A DNA stretch of 64,000 bases from an uncultured Collinsella sp. (lineage in GTDB: Bacteria > Actinomycetota > Coriobacteriia > Coriobacteriales > Coriobacteriaceae). A program made the position numbers and the translations under genes. Shown here piece after piece: positions 52,878-61,292 of this stretch. The stretch spans positions 1-64,000 of the forward strand of contig CAAELE010000017.1 in the NCBI GenBank assembly GCA_900756765.1, given 5' to 3'. The notes beneath the pieces are model-generated. The model saw only the letters and a list, made by a program, of their open reading frames with translations, was not told where the DNA came from and made no database searches. Position 1 is the first letter of the stretch. The number at the start of each line of letters is the position of its first letter.

Positions 52878-54167
52878 TTAGCGAATGTTGTAGAACGCGG
52901 CCTTGCCGGCGTAGCGCGCGCTGCCCTCGAGCTCGTCCTCGATGCGGATGAGCTGGTTGTACTTGGCAACGCGGTCGCTGCGGCACGGGGCGCCCGACTT
53001 GATCTGGCCGGCGTTGACGCCCACGACCAGGTCGGCGATCGTGGAGTCCTCGGTCTCGCCAGAACGGTGGCTCACGATGCAAGCGTAGCCGGCCTCCTTG
53101 GCGGTTTCGATGGCCTCGAGCGACTCGGTGAGCGTGCCGATCTGGTTGACCTTGACCAGAATCGCGTTGGCGGCACCCAGCTCGATGCCCTTCTTGAGGC
53201 GCTCGGTGTTGGTGACGAACAGGTCGTCGCCCACCAGCTGCACCTTGTTGCCAATGCGACGGGTGAGCTCAACCCAGCCGTCCCAGTCCTCCTCGGCCAT
53301 GCCGTCCTCGATGGAGATGATGGGATAGGTGTCGACGAGCTTCTCCCAGTAATCAACCATCTGGGCGCTCGTGTACTCCACGCCCTCGCCCTTGAGCTCG
53401 TACATACCGGTCTCGGCGTTGTAGAACTCGGTGGACGCCGGGTCCATGGCGTACATGAAGTCGACGCCGGGCTTAAAGCCGGCCTTCTCGACGGCCTTGG
53501 TAATGTACTCGAACGGCTCGGCATTGGTCTTGAGGTTGGGCGCGAAGCCGCCCTCGTCGCCCACGCCGCCGCCCAGGCCGGCCTCGTGCAACACGCCCTT
53601 GAGAGTGTGATAGACCTCGGCGCACCAGCGCAGGCCCTCGGCAAAGCTCGGGGCGCCCACGGGCATAATCATGAACTCCTGGAAGTCAACGTTGTTGTCG
53701 GCATGTACGCCGCCGTTGAGGATGTTCATCATGGGCGTGGGCAGCCGGTGGGCGTTGACGCCGCCCAGGTACTGGTACAGCGACAGGCCCGCCGACTCGG
53801 CAGCGGCGCGGGCGACGGCCAGCGACACGCCCAGAATGGCATTAGCGCCGAGCTTGGTCTTGTTGGGTGTACCGTCCGCAGCGATCAACGCGGCATCGAC
53901 GGCGCGCTGATCGAAGGCATCGAGGCCCACGACGGCGTTAGCGCACTCGTTGTTGACGTGCTCGACGGCCTGAGAGACGCCCTTGCCCAGGTAACGGCCC
54001 TTGTCGCCATCGCGCAGCTCACATGCCTCAAAGGCGCCGGTCGAAGCGCCCGAAGGCACCATCGCGCGGCCGAAGCTGCCGTCCTCGAGCACGACCTCGA
54101 CCTCGACGGTGGGGTTGCCGCGGCTGTCGAGCACCTCGCGACCGTAGACGTCCAAAATATCGCTCAT
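52878..54167 (-). CDS. eno: Enolase
   Basis: Glycolytic enzyme of 429 residues converting 2-phosphoglycerate to phosphoenolpyruvate. Landmarks: REVLDSRGNPTVEV, SGASTGAFEA, the catalytic Glu region GDEGGFAPNL, metal ligands in YAMDPAS, SIEDGMAEEDWDGW and VGDDLFVTN, and the signature LVKVNQIGTLTE with SHRSGETED. GAGGGAG precedes the ATG. Normal length, no anomalies. Confidence 0.98.
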   Translation of the reverse strand: MSDILDVYGREVLDSRGNPTVEVEVVLEDGSFGRAMVPSGASTGAFEACELRDGDKGRYLGKGVSQAVEHVNNECANAVVGLDAFDQRAVDAALIAADGTPNKTKLGANAILGVSLAVARAAAESAGLSLYQYLGGVNAHRLPTPMMNILNGGVHADNNVDFQEFMIMPVGAPSFAEGLRWCAEVYHTLKGVLHEAGLGGGVGDEGGFAPNLKTNAEPFEYITKAVEKAGFKPGVDFMYAMDPASTEFYNAETGMYELKGEGVEYTSAQMVDYWEKLVDTYPIISIEDGMAEEDWDGWVELTRRIGNKVQLVGDDLFVTNTERLKKGIELGAANAILVKVNQIGTLTESLEAIETAKEAGYACIVSHRSGETEDSTIADLVVGVNAGQIKSGAPCRSDRVAKYNQLIRIEDELEGSARYAGKAAFYNIR

Positions 54168-54316
54168 GTTGTCTCCCTCTCACTTGGAAACGGGTTGAAT
54201 GCTTGGCGACACGGCATTGCGCCAATGTGGCGCTTTGGTTTGCAAGTTAGCCATGTCGCACTTTTTGCATTATGCCCTAAGTTAGCCGAGGGATACACTT
54301 GTTTTTCGAAAAAAAT

Positions 54317-54354
54317 TAGCGGGAACGATAAGACGTGTCAGCCCGTCGTTCCCG
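54317..54354 (-). terminator. Terminator of mazG
   Basis: GCGGGAACGA ... TCGTTCCCGC with a 17-base loop; on the minus strand TAATTTTTTT follows. Confidence 0.88.
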
Positions 54355-54359
54355 CAGTC

Positions 54360-55220
54360 TTACTCCCCTGCCTTTGCGGCATCCCAGAGGTCGTTGAGGC
54401 CGTGGGTCGAAAGCTCGGCCAGATCCACGTGGGCGTCGGACGCCATCTGCTCCATCGCGGCCCAGCGACGGCGGAACTTGGCCGTGCTCGCACGCAGGGC
54501 GCTCTCGGCGTCGATGCCCTCCTTGCGTGCAACGTTGACCAGGGCAAAGAGCAGGTCGCCAAACTCCATCTCGCGCTCGGGCGAGCCGGGAGCCTCGGCC
54601 TCAAACTCGGCACGCTCCTCGGCAACCTCGTCCCACACGTCCTGGACCGTCTCCCACTCAAAGCCCACGGCAGCCGCCTTGCGCGACACCTTCTGAGCCT
54701 GCATCAGCGCCGGCAGGTGCGTGGGCACGCCGTCGAGCAGGCCCTCGGGCGCAACCTCGCCCGCTGCCACGGCCTTGTCCTTGGCAGCCTTCTCGGCAAG
54801 CTTGACCTCGTCCCAGATCTTGAGCACCTCGTCGGAGTTATCGGCATCCGCATCGCCAAACACGTGCGGGTGGCGGCGGATGAGTTTGGCGTCGATATCG
54901 CGTGCCACATCGGCCAGCGTAAACTCACCGGCGTCCGCCGCAATCTGCGCATGCAGTACGACCTGCATGAGCACGTCGCCCAGCTCCTCGCGCAGATGCG
55001 CCACGTCGTCCGCCTCGATGCAATCGAGCGCCTCGTAGGCTTCCTCGATCATGTTCTTGCCGATGCTGCGGTGCGTCTGCTCGCGGTCCCACGGGCAGCC
55101 ATCGGGCTGGCGCAGACGCCAGATGGTCTGCACCAGATGCTGCAGCTCGGCCGACGCGTCGACCAACGTGGACAGATCGCGCGAGCCCTCGGCATTTTGC
55201 TGAGCCATGTGCTGCGCCAT
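54360..55220 (-). CDS. mazG: Nucleoside triphosphate pyrophosphohydrolase MazG
   Basis: House-cleaning NTPase of 286 residues with two MazG modules. The first shows LRQPDGCPWDREQTHRS, EEAYEALDCIE and EELGDVLMQVV, the acidic Mg-binding helix pairs; the second shows the same pattern (EERAEFEAE, EFGDLLFALVNV). It removes non-canonical NTPs and can lower ppGpp in some species. ATG 55220 follows GGAGGAG; the yfcE-like stop lies three bases upstream. Confidence 0.93.
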   Translation of the reverse strand: MAQHMAQQNAEGSRDLSTLVDASAELQHLVQTIWRLRQPDGCPWDREQTHRSIGKNMIEEAYEALDCIEADDVAHLREELGDVLMQVVLHAQIAADAGEFTLADVARDIDAKLIRRHPHVFGDADADNSDEVLKIWDEVKLAEKAAKDKAVAAGEVAPEGLLDGVPTHLPALMQAQKVSRKAAAVGFEWETVQDVWDEVAEERAEFEAEAPGSPEREMEFGDLLFALVNVARKEGIDAESALRASTAKFRRRWAAMEQMASDAHVDLAELSTHGLNDLWDAAKAGE

Positions 55221-55222
55221 GG

Positions 55223-55771
55223 TTACTCCTCCTCCAGGACCACGTGACGGAACGCGCCGCCCTCGTAGATGCCGTAGCCGTGCGTGCCGTCCTTGGGGAT
55301 GCTCACGCTGCCGGGGTTGAAGAGCCACAGGCCCGGGTGCGCGGCGCTCTCCTCGTTAACTTTGATGTGCGTGTGGCCGTAGACGAGCGCGGAGCCCTCG
55401 GGCAGCGCGGGCGCGTGGTCGACACTGTTGTGCATACCGGCGCCAAAAACGTGGCCATGCGTCAGGAACAGTTCACGGCCGGTCTCGTCAAACAACGTGG
55501 CGTAGTCGGCCATGACGGGGAAGTCGAGGACCATCTGGTCGACCTCGGCGTCGCAGTTGCCGCGCACCGCAATGATGCGGTCGGCCAGGGCGTTGAGCAG
55601 CGGAATCACGCGCTTGGGGGCGTAGTCGCGCGGCAGGTCGTTACGCGGGCCGTGGTAGAGCAGGTCGCCCAACAGCACAATGCGGTCGGGCTGCTCGGAT
55701 TCGATAGCAGTGCAGAGGCGCTCGGCCCAGTATGCCGAGCCGTGGATGTCGGAGGCGATGAGGTATTTCAT
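55223..55771 (-). CDS. YfcE/MJ0936-type phosphodiesterase
   Basis: Metallophosphoesterase of 182 residues: ASDIHGS, LLGDLLYHGPRND, AVRGNCDAEVD, FLTHGH and YGHTHIKV, then NPGSVSIPK, the pattern of YfcE phosphodiesterases. ATG 55771 follows AAAGGA. It is followed by mazG with a three-base gap, so the two are coupled. Natural substrate unknown. Confidence 0.9.
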   Translation of the reverse strand: MKYLIASDIHGSAYWAERLCTAIESEQPDRIVLLGDLLYHGPRNDLPRDYAPKRVIPLLNALADRIIAVRGNCDAEVDQMVLDFPVMADYATLFDETGRELFLTHGHVFGAGMHNSVDHAPALPEGSALVYGHTHIKVNEESAAHPGLWLFNPGSVSIPKDGTHGYGIYEGGAFRHVVLEEE

Positions 55772-55824
55772 GGTGGTCCTTTCGGTGAGGTTGATGGGGT
55801 GGGTGTGGCGCGTCGCCGACCGTG

Positions 55825-56310
55825 TCACTCAAATTGCAGTGCCGAGGCTTGTGCCGCCTGCATCACGCGCTGGAGCGGCACGTCGCACTCACGGGCAAGG
55901 CGGGCGCAGTCCTCGTACTCGGGCGCCGCGCGCTCGCTGCCGTCGGGCAGGGTGGCTACTTTGACGGCCACCTCGCCCCAAGGCGTCGCCACCTGCTCAA
56001 AGCGGCGCGGCAGGCAGACGCGCTCCATAACCTGGCGGCGGATGCCGTTGGTCGTGGTTTCCAAAAAGATGATCGTCTGCAGGCGGTCAATGTCCTCACG
56101 GGCGCAGATTACCTGCAGCTGCCAGCCGGGGCGACCTTTTTTGCAGTAGAGAGGCAGCCAGTGCACCTCGCGAGCGCCCGCCCCGCGCAGGCGGTCGGCG
56201 GCATAGGCGAGTACCTCGGGCGACGCATCGTCGATGTCGCACTCCAGCTTGACGATAGTTTCGGGTGCATCGGTCTCGCGAGACAGCGGGGATTTGCTAT
56301 CGCATGGCAT
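55825..56310 (-). CDS. LarC C-terminal-domain (LarC2-like) protein
   Basis: Protein of 161 residues matching only the C-terminal half of LarC, the nickel-insertion (CTP-dependent cyclometallase) protein that builds the lactate racemase cofactor: ETIVKLECDIDD, YAADRLRGAGAREVHW, CKKGRPGWQLQVIC, ETTTNGIR and APEYEDCARLA. Full LarC is about 400 residues, or is split by frameshift into LarC1 and LarC2; no LarC1 is seen upstream, where the next gene is divergent. A free-standing LarC2 or a domain used for another role. Confidence 0.75.
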   Translation of the reverse strand: MPCDSKSPLSRETDAPETIVKLECDIDDASPEVLAYAADRLRGAGAREVHWLPLYCKKGRPGWQLQVICAREDIDRLQTIIFLETTTNGIRRQVMERVCLPRRFEQVATPWGEVAVKVATLPDGSERAAPEYEDCARLARECDVPLQRVMQAAQASALQFE

Positions 56311-56416
56311 ACGGTCCGGATCCTTTCCGCGCGGGCTCGTTTTGTTCACCCAAACGCTAGCACATCGGACATGGCGCAGACGTGACTTTCGTCCATCGCC
56401 GCCCTCGCCCCTATCC

Positions 56417-56481
56417 AAACATGTACATCAGCCTCCAAACATGTCATTTTTTGCAGCTTTTGGAGGCTGATGTACATGTTT
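56417..56481. repeat. 23-bp perfect inverted repeat between divergent genes
   Basis: Arms of 23 bases (beginning AAACATGTACATCAGCCTCC) separated by 19 bases, lying between the divergent larC2-like and PHP genes. Not placed to terminate either gene. Confidence 0.85.
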
Positions 56482-56608
56482 TGAGGGCAAGCGAGGCCAC
56501 ACCGCGCGCCGCGCACCCTTTCCGGTCGATTTCGGCCCCGACGTGCCCGGCGCGTCGGGGATAGCGCCGTTACAATGGAGCGGATTCGCCAAATGCAAAG
56601 GAGTCGCC

Positions 56609-57520
56609 ATGCCCGCATGCCCGCTGGTCGATTGCCACACCCATACTTCGTTTTCGGATGGCCATGCCTCGTTTGAGGACAACGTCCGCGCCGCCGCGGC
56701 CGCTGGCTGTCGGGTCATGGTCTCGACCGACCACCTCACCCTACCCGCCAGTATGGACGCCAACTGCGAGGTGCAGGTCGTCGAGGGCGACTTGCCGGCA
56801 CATCGTCTGGCCTTTGAGGACGCCCGCAAACTCGCCGCGCAGATTGCGCCGGAGCTCACCTTTATCTACGGTTTTGAATGCGATTGGTACGAGGGCTGCG
56901 AGCCCTTGGTAGAGCGCTGGTCCCAGGGCGCCGTGGTGCGCTTGGGCAGCGTGCACTGGATTGGCGACCCCGGCGATATCATGGCCGGTGCCGCGGGTAC
57001 GGTGGGAACGGAAAACGTCGCTCGCCCCGATACGCCCGATTCCCTTTGCGGTTGGATCGACGACGACACCAACCTACACGTTTGGGAAAACTTAGGCGTG
57101 CGCGGCGTATGGGAGCGCTATGTCGATGACTGGTGCCGCGCTTGCGAAAGCTCGCTCAACTTTGACGTGATGGCCCATCCCGACCTGGTCATGCGTTTTT
57201 CGAAGGAAGGCTTTGCGCCCGACTTTGACCCGGCGCCGTTTTGGGAGCAGATGGCCGAGTGCGCCCACGATACGGGTCGCCGCGTTGAGGTCTCAACGGC
57301 CGCGCCGCGCAAGGGTCTCGACGACTACTATCCCGCGACCGGGCTGTTGCGTTGCTTCGCCCACGCCGAGGTGCCGATTACTTTTGGCTCGGACGCACAC
57401 CGCGCCTGCGACATCTGCTGGAACATCCGCGAGGCTCAGGCCCACGCCTACGACTGCGGCTACCGAACCTTCGACATCCCCCACGCCACCGGCGAATGGG
57501 AACCCACGCCCCTCGCCTAA
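56609..57520 (+). CDS. PHP-domain histidinol-phosphatase-like protein
   Basis: Protein of 303 residues. The PHP active-site motifs are clear: DCHTHTSFSDG, STDHLTL, GFECDWYEG, GSVHWIG, MAHPDLV and FGSDAHR, which bind three metal ions. The family includes HisK-type histidinol-phosphatases; the location beside the his operon, which otherwise lacks hisN/hisB phosphatase activity, supports that role. ATG 56609 follows AAAGGAG. Transcribed towards the his operon, with the palindrome of copy 3 between them. Confidence 0.85.
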   Translation: MPACPLVDCHTHTSFSDGHASFEDNVRAAAAAGCRVMVSTDHLTLPASMDANCEVQVVEGDLPAHRLAFEDARKLAAQIAPELTFIYGFECDWYEGCEPLVERWSQGAVVRLGSVHWIGDPGDIMAGAAGTVGTENVARPDTPDSLCGWIDDDTNLHVWENLGVRGVWERYVDDWCRACESSLNFDVMAHPDLVMRFSKEGFAPDFDPAPFWEQMAECAHDTGRRVEVSTAAPRKGLDDYYPATGLLRCFAHAEVPITFGSDAHRACDICWNIREAQAHAYDCGYRTFDIPHATGEWEPTPLA

Positions 57521-57552
57521 CTAGTCATTGGGGACGTTCTTAAATGACTAGC
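57521..57552. repeat. Dispersed palindromic repeat, copy 3
   Basis: CTAGTCATT ... AATGACTAG around core GGGGACGTTCTTA, the cleanest of the three copies. It lies between the convergent PHP and hisE genes and includes the hisE stop region. Confidence 0.75.
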
Positions 57553-57865
57553 GGCGGCGGGCGTTGAGTTCGCCGGCCAGCTCGTCGAGGGTGATACCGT
57601 AGCGTTCGAGCGTTACGAGCAGATGGTAGACCAGGTCGCCAGCCTCGTAGCGGATGTGGTCGTGGTCGTTATCCTTGCAGGCCATGATCACCTCACTCGC
57701 CTCCTCGGCAAGCTTCTTGAGCAGCTCATCCTCGACGTCGGTCAACAGACGAGCGGTGTAGCTCTCCTGTGGCGACGCATCGCGACGACCGTGAATCACC
57801 TCGGCCAGTCCCGTCAGCGTCTCGCCGATATTTCCATCCTGAACATTTGCGGTGCGTACACCCAT
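57548..57865 (-). CDS. hisE: Phosphoribosyl-ATP pyrophosphatase
   Basis: Second step of histidine synthesis, PR-ATP to PR-AMP. At 105 residues it shows the all-alpha NTP-pyrophosphatase pattern: KKLAEEASEVIMACKD and RYEAGDLVYHLLVTLE, whose acidic residues bind Mg. AAAGGATT precedes the ATG. Last gene of the his run. Confidence 0.93.
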   Translation of the reverse strand: MGVRTANVQDGNIGETLTGLAEVIHGRRDASPQESYTARLLTDVEDELLKKLAEEASEVIMACKDNDHDHIRYEAGDLVYHLLVTLERYGITLDELAGELNARRR

Positions 57866-57910
57866 AGTTCAATCCTTTCTGGTAACCGAGCGTCTAATCG
57901 AGCGCCCGCC

Positions 57911-58240
57911 CTACGCGAGTTTCTTAAAGAAGCAGGTACGGTTGCCGGTGTGGCAGGCCGGACCCGGCGAGTCGACCTTGACCAGTAGCGTATCGCTATC
58001 GCAATCGGCCCAGAGCTCCTTGACCGCTTGCATGTTGCCGCTCGTCGCGCCCTTGTTCCAGAGCTCCTGGCGGCTGCGGCTCCAAAACCACGTGGTACCG
58101 GTCTTGAGCGTCAGCCCCACCGATTCCTCGTTCATCCAGGCAACCATAAGCACCTCGCCGGTGTCATACTGCTGAACAACACAAGGAATCAGCCCGCGGG
58201 CGTCGTACGTAAGATCCGCCGCTTCTACTACCTCAGTCAT
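57911..58240 (-). CDS. hisI: Phosphoribosyl-AMP cyclohydrolase
   Basis: Third step of histidine synthesis, opening the purine ring of PR-AMP. At 109 residues it carries VAWMNEESV, FWSRSRQELWNKGATSG and the Asp/Cys metal-site DCDSDTLL ... PACHTGNRTCF. Two tandem ATGs (58243, 58240) follow GGGAG; the second has better spacing. Confidence 0.95.
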   Translation of the reverse strand: MTEVVEAADLTYDARGLIPCVVQQYDTGEVLMVAWMNEESVGLTLKTGTTWFWSRSRQELWNKGATSGNMQAVKELWADCDSDTLLVKVDSPGPACHTGNRTCFFKKLA

Positions 58241-58285
58241 CATTTCTCCCAAGTAATTACCGTAAACCCCACAGGTCAGCGAGGG

Positions 58286-58379
58286 TTGTCCAGGTGCCGC
58301 AGGTTGCCGCGAAAGAGGAGCGACGCGTACTTTGGTACGCGAGCGACGGTTTGAGCGGCAAGATGCGGTGCCTGGACAA
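58286..58379. repeat. Large cruciform repeat between hisI and hisF
   Basis: Outer arms of 25 bases match at 21 positions (starting TTGTCCAGG and ending CCTGGACAA); inside is a second hairpin GCGTAC-TTTG-GTACGC. The whole lies in the 160-base hisF-hisI gap. Confidence 0.75.
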
Positions 58380-58400
58380 GCCGCAGCGAAGCCCGCAGCA

Positions 58401-59183
58401 TTAGAAGTCCAACCTCACAGGAATACCCTGCGACGCCATATACTCCTTCACCTGGCGAATGCTGAAAGTTCCAAAGTGAAAGACGCTTGCCGCCAGCACG
58501 GCGTCGGCTTCGCCCTCGATCACGCCCTCGGCAAAATGCTCGAGCGTGCCCACGCCGCCGCTCGCGATGACGGGAATCGGCACCGCGCGTGCCACGGCGC
58601 GGGTGAGCGCCAGGTCAAAACCGGCCTTGGTGCCGTCGCGGTCCATGCTGGTGAGCAAGATCTCGCCGGCGCCGCGACGAGCCGCTTCCTCGGCCCACGC
58701 CACCGCATCGATACCTGTGGCGTTGCGGCCTCCTGCGGTAAAGACCTCCCACTTGTCGGCACCGGATGCTCCGGGCAAGCCGACGCGCTTGGCATCGATC
58801 GCCACAACCACGGCCTGGCTGCCAAACGCCGCGGCAGCCTGGCTGATCAGCGACGGATCGCGCACAGCCGCCGAGTTGAGCGACACCTTGTCGGCACCGG
58901 CGGCAACCATGGTGCGCATGCCCGCAAGATCGCGAAAGCCGCCGCCCACGGTATAGGGAATAGCCAGCTCCTCGGCCGCATGCGCCGCCATCTCGATAGT
59001 CGTCGCGCGGTTGTCACTCGTGGCGGTAATATCCAGGAAGACGACCTCGTCCGCACCCTCGCGGTCGTAGGCACGCGCTAGCTCCACCGGGTCGCCCGCA
59101 TCGCGCAAGCTCACAAAGTTGACGCCCTTGACCACGCGGCCGTCCTTAACATCCAGACAGGGAATTACGCGTTTGGTAAGCAT
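58401..59183 (-). CDS. hisF: Imidazole glycerol phosphate synthase, cyclase subunit
   Basis: TIM-barrel subunit of 260 residues that uses ammonia from HisH to form IGP and AICAR. Landmarks: RVIPCLDVKDGRVVKGVNF with the first catalytic Asp, FLDITATS, GGGFRDL, and LLTSMDRDGTKAGFD carrying the second catalytic Asp, then ASGGVGTLEHF. GGAGGAG precedes the ATG; 3 bases from hisA. Confidence 0.97.
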   Translation of the reverse strand: MLTKRVIPCLDVKDGRVVKGVNFVSLRDAGDPVELARAYDREGADEVVFLDITATSDNRATTIEMAAHAAEELAIPYTVGGGFRDLAGMRTMVAAGADKVSLNSAAVRDPSLISQAAAAFGSQAVVVAIDAKRVGLPGASGADKWEVFTAGGRNATGIDAVAWAEEAARRGAGEILLTSMDRDGTKAGFDLALTRAVARAVPIPVIASGGVGTLEHFAEGVIEGEADAVLAASVFHFGTFSIRQVKEYMASQGIPVRLDF

Positions 59184-59186
59184 GGG

Positions 59187-59930
59187 CTACTCCTCCCCTC
59201 GGGCGGCGGCCAGCGCCTGGGCCAGCGTAAAGTTGCCCTCGTAGAGCGCACGACCAGTGATGGCACCCTCGATGGCGCCCTCGCCCACCGCGGCAAGCGC
59301 GCGAATATCGCCGAGCGTCGAGATGCCGCCCGAAGCCACGACGGGAAAGCCCGCGACCTCGGCCACATGGCGATATGCCGCCACGTCGATGCCCGTCTGC
59401 ATGCCATCACGCGCGATGTCGGTATACACCAGATGCTTAAAGCCCAGCTCGGTGAGCTGCGCCACAGCGTCGTCGAGTGCCACGCCCGCGCCGTCACGCC
59501 AGCCGTTCACCTTGACCTGACCGTCGCGTGCGGCAATGTCGGTCACCAGCAGCTCGCCAAAGCCGCGAGCCGCTACCTCGGCAAAACCCGGCTCGGTCAC
59601 GAGCACCGTGCCCAGTGCGATGCGACGCGCGCCACAGGCGGCCAGCTCGTCGATACGCGCGAGCGAACGAACGCCGCCGCCCACGTCCACGGACAGACCG
59701 TCGACGCCGCAGATGGCCTTAATCGCTGCCGAGTTGGCAGCGCACGCGTCCTCGTCCTCGCCAAAGGCAGCGGACAGGTCGACGACGTGCACCCAGCTCG
59801 CGCCCTGCTCGGCAAACGAGCGGGCAACGGCAACGGGGTCGTCGGAATATACCTTGCAGCGGCTCCGGTCGCCGCGCTCCAGGCGCACGACCTTGCCGCC
59901 GATCAAATCGATTGCGGGAAACAGAATCAT
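59187..59930 (-). CDS. hisA: ProFAR isomerase
   Basis: TIM-barrel enzyme of 247 residues, an Amadori isomerase. FPAIDLIGGKVVRL holds the first catalytic Asp, then VHVVDLSAAF, VGGGVRSL, YTDIARDGMQTG with the second catalytic Asp, and ASGGISTLGDI. Its ATG overlaps the hisH stop by four bases (ATGA). Confidence 0.97.
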   Translation of the reverse strand: MILFPAIDLIGGKVVRLERGDRSRCKVYSDDPVAVARSFAEQGASWVHVVDLSAAFGEDEDACAANSAAIKAICGVDGLSVDVGGGVRSLARIDELAACGARRIALGTVLVTEPGFAEVAARGFGELLVTDIAARDGQVKVNGWRDGAGVALDDAVAQLTELGFKHLVYTDIARDGMQTGIDVAAYRHVAEVAGFPVVASGGISTLGDIRALAAVGEGAIEGAITGRALYEGNFTLAQALAAARGEE

Positions 59931-60628
59931 CGGCCGGCCTCCTCAACGATGTTGACGAAGTTCTTAAGGATGCGCTGACCCAGCGCAGAGGATTTCTCGG
60001 GATGGAACTGGCAGCCCCACACGTTGCCGTGGCGCACGATGCACGGGAAGCTCCGCGTGTAGTGCGTGCGCGCCAGAACATCGGCGGCATCGGCATCGCC
60101 TGCCACCGCGTAGCTGTGGGTGAAGTACATGTTGGCGCCCTCGGCAAAACCGGCGAGCAGCGGATCGGCCGCACCGGCGGGCGTCATGTGCACCTGGTCC
60201 CAGCCCACGTGCGGGACCTTCAGACGGCTCGACTCCAAGCGCGTGCACGAGCCGCGCATGATGCCCAGGCCATCGACCCAGGGGCCGCCAGACTGCTCGG
60301 GGGTGCCGCCATCCGCGGCCACGCCCTCGTCCGCAGGCACGCCCTCGTTGCCGCGCTCAAAAAAGAGCTGAAGGCCCAGGCAGATGCCGAGCAGCGGAGT
60401 TCCGGCGGCAACGGCGTCGAGCACCGCGTCCGCCTCGCCGCTCTCGCGCATAAAGGCAATCGCGTCATAGAACGCGCCCACGCCCGGAATGACCAGGCCG
60501 TCGGCGCGGCGGATCTGCTCCGGATCGTCCGACGTGCAGGCGGCGGCACCGGCGCGCGCAAGCCCGCGTACGACGCTCGACAAGTTGCCCTTGTGGTAGT
60601 CGACCACCACGATCTTCGGTTCGCCCAC
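59927..60628 (-). CDS. hisH: Imidazole glycerol phosphate synthase, glutaminase subunit
   Basis: Class I glutamine amidotransferase of 233 residues. The nucleophile Cys lies in LLGICLGLQLFFERG; the His-x-Glu pair is in CQFHPEKSSALGQ; PHVGWDQV is the oxyanion-strand region. An insertion of about 18 residues (ADEGVAADGGTPEQSGG) lies after the nucleophile region. I chose GTG 60628, which has AAGGAGG four bases upstream, because the long upstream extension is not HisH-like. Confidence 0.93.
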   Translation of the reverse strand: MGEPKIVVVDYHKGNLSSVVRGLARAGAAACTSDDPEQIRRADGLVIPGVGAFYDAIAFMRESGEADAVLDAVAAGTPLLGICLGLQLFFERGNEGVPADEGVAADGGTPEQSGGPWVDGLGIMRGSCTRLESSRLKVPHVGWDQVHMTPAGAADPLLAGFAEGANMYFTHSYAVAGDADAADVLARTHYTRSFPCIVRHGNVWGCQFHPEKSSALGQRILKNFVNIVEEAGR

Positions 60629-60650
60629 GCGACCCTCCTTTTCCCATTCA

Positions 60651-60689
60651 AAACCACCACAAAGGGGACAGGCACCTTCGTGGTGGTTT
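60651..60689 (-). terminator. Hairpin between hisB and hisH
   Basis: AAACCACCAC ... GTGGTGGTTT arms of 10 bases around a 19-base loop containing GGGGACAGGCACC; T-rich on the minus strand afterwards (TTTTGAATGG). It could attenuate or stabilise the his message rather than end it. Confidence 0.5.
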
Positions 60690-60704
60690 CTGCCTATATG
60701 GCGG

Positions 60705-61292
60705 TTACAGTGAGCCCTTGGTGCTGGGGATGCCCTGCACGCGGGGATCGAGCTCACAGGCGTGACGCATCGTGCGACCCACAGCCTTAAAGGCCGCCTC
60801 GATAATGTGATGCGAGTTACCGCCCGCCAGCTCGCGCACGTGCAGCGTGAGCTTGGCATCGCGCGCAAAGGCGTAGAAGAACTCGACGGCCAGCTCGGTA
60901 TCGAAGCTGCCCACGCGCTCAGTCGGCACGGGCAGCTCGCAGTAGGCCTGCCCGCGGCCCGAGATGTCAACAGCAGCCATCACAAGCGTCTCGTCCATGG
61001 CGATCGCCGCGTCGGCAAAGCGCGTAATGCCCGCCTTGTCACCCAGTGCCCGGCAAAACGCCTCACCCAGCACGATGCCCGTATCTTCAACGGTGTGGTG
61101 CGCGTCGACTTCCACGTCGCCCACCGCGCGCACCGTCAAATCAAACAAACCATGGCGGCCAAAGGCGTTGAGCATGTGATCGAAAAACGGCACGCCGGTC
61201 GAGATATCGCACGTACCGGTTCCATCCAGATCGAGCTTGACGACAATATCGGTCTCGCCCGTCTTACGGGTTACCTCGGCATAACGGCCCAT
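60705..61292 (-). CDS. hisB: Imidazoleglycerol-phosphate dehydratase
   Basis: Manganese enzyme of 195 residues; dehydratase domain only, so the histidinol-phosphatase step must be done by another protein. Metal-site motifs FFDHMLNAFGRHG, DAHHTVEDTG and NSHHIIEAAFKA are present. GGAGGAG precedes the ATG. Confidence 0.97.
   Translation of the reverse strand: MGRYAEVTRKTGETDIVVKLDLDGTGTCDISTGVPFFDHMLNAFGRHGLFDLTVRAVGDVEVDAHHTVEDTGIVLGEAFCRALGDKAGITRFADAAIAMDETLVMAAVDISGRGQAYCELPVPTERVGSFDTELAVEFFYAFARDAKLTLHVRELAGGNSHHIIEAAFKAVGRTMRHACELDPRVQGIPSTKGSL

Noticed and set aside
53067..55247. 726-codon plus-strand frame opposite eno and mazG
   Set aside because: Shadow frame of two highly conserved genes.
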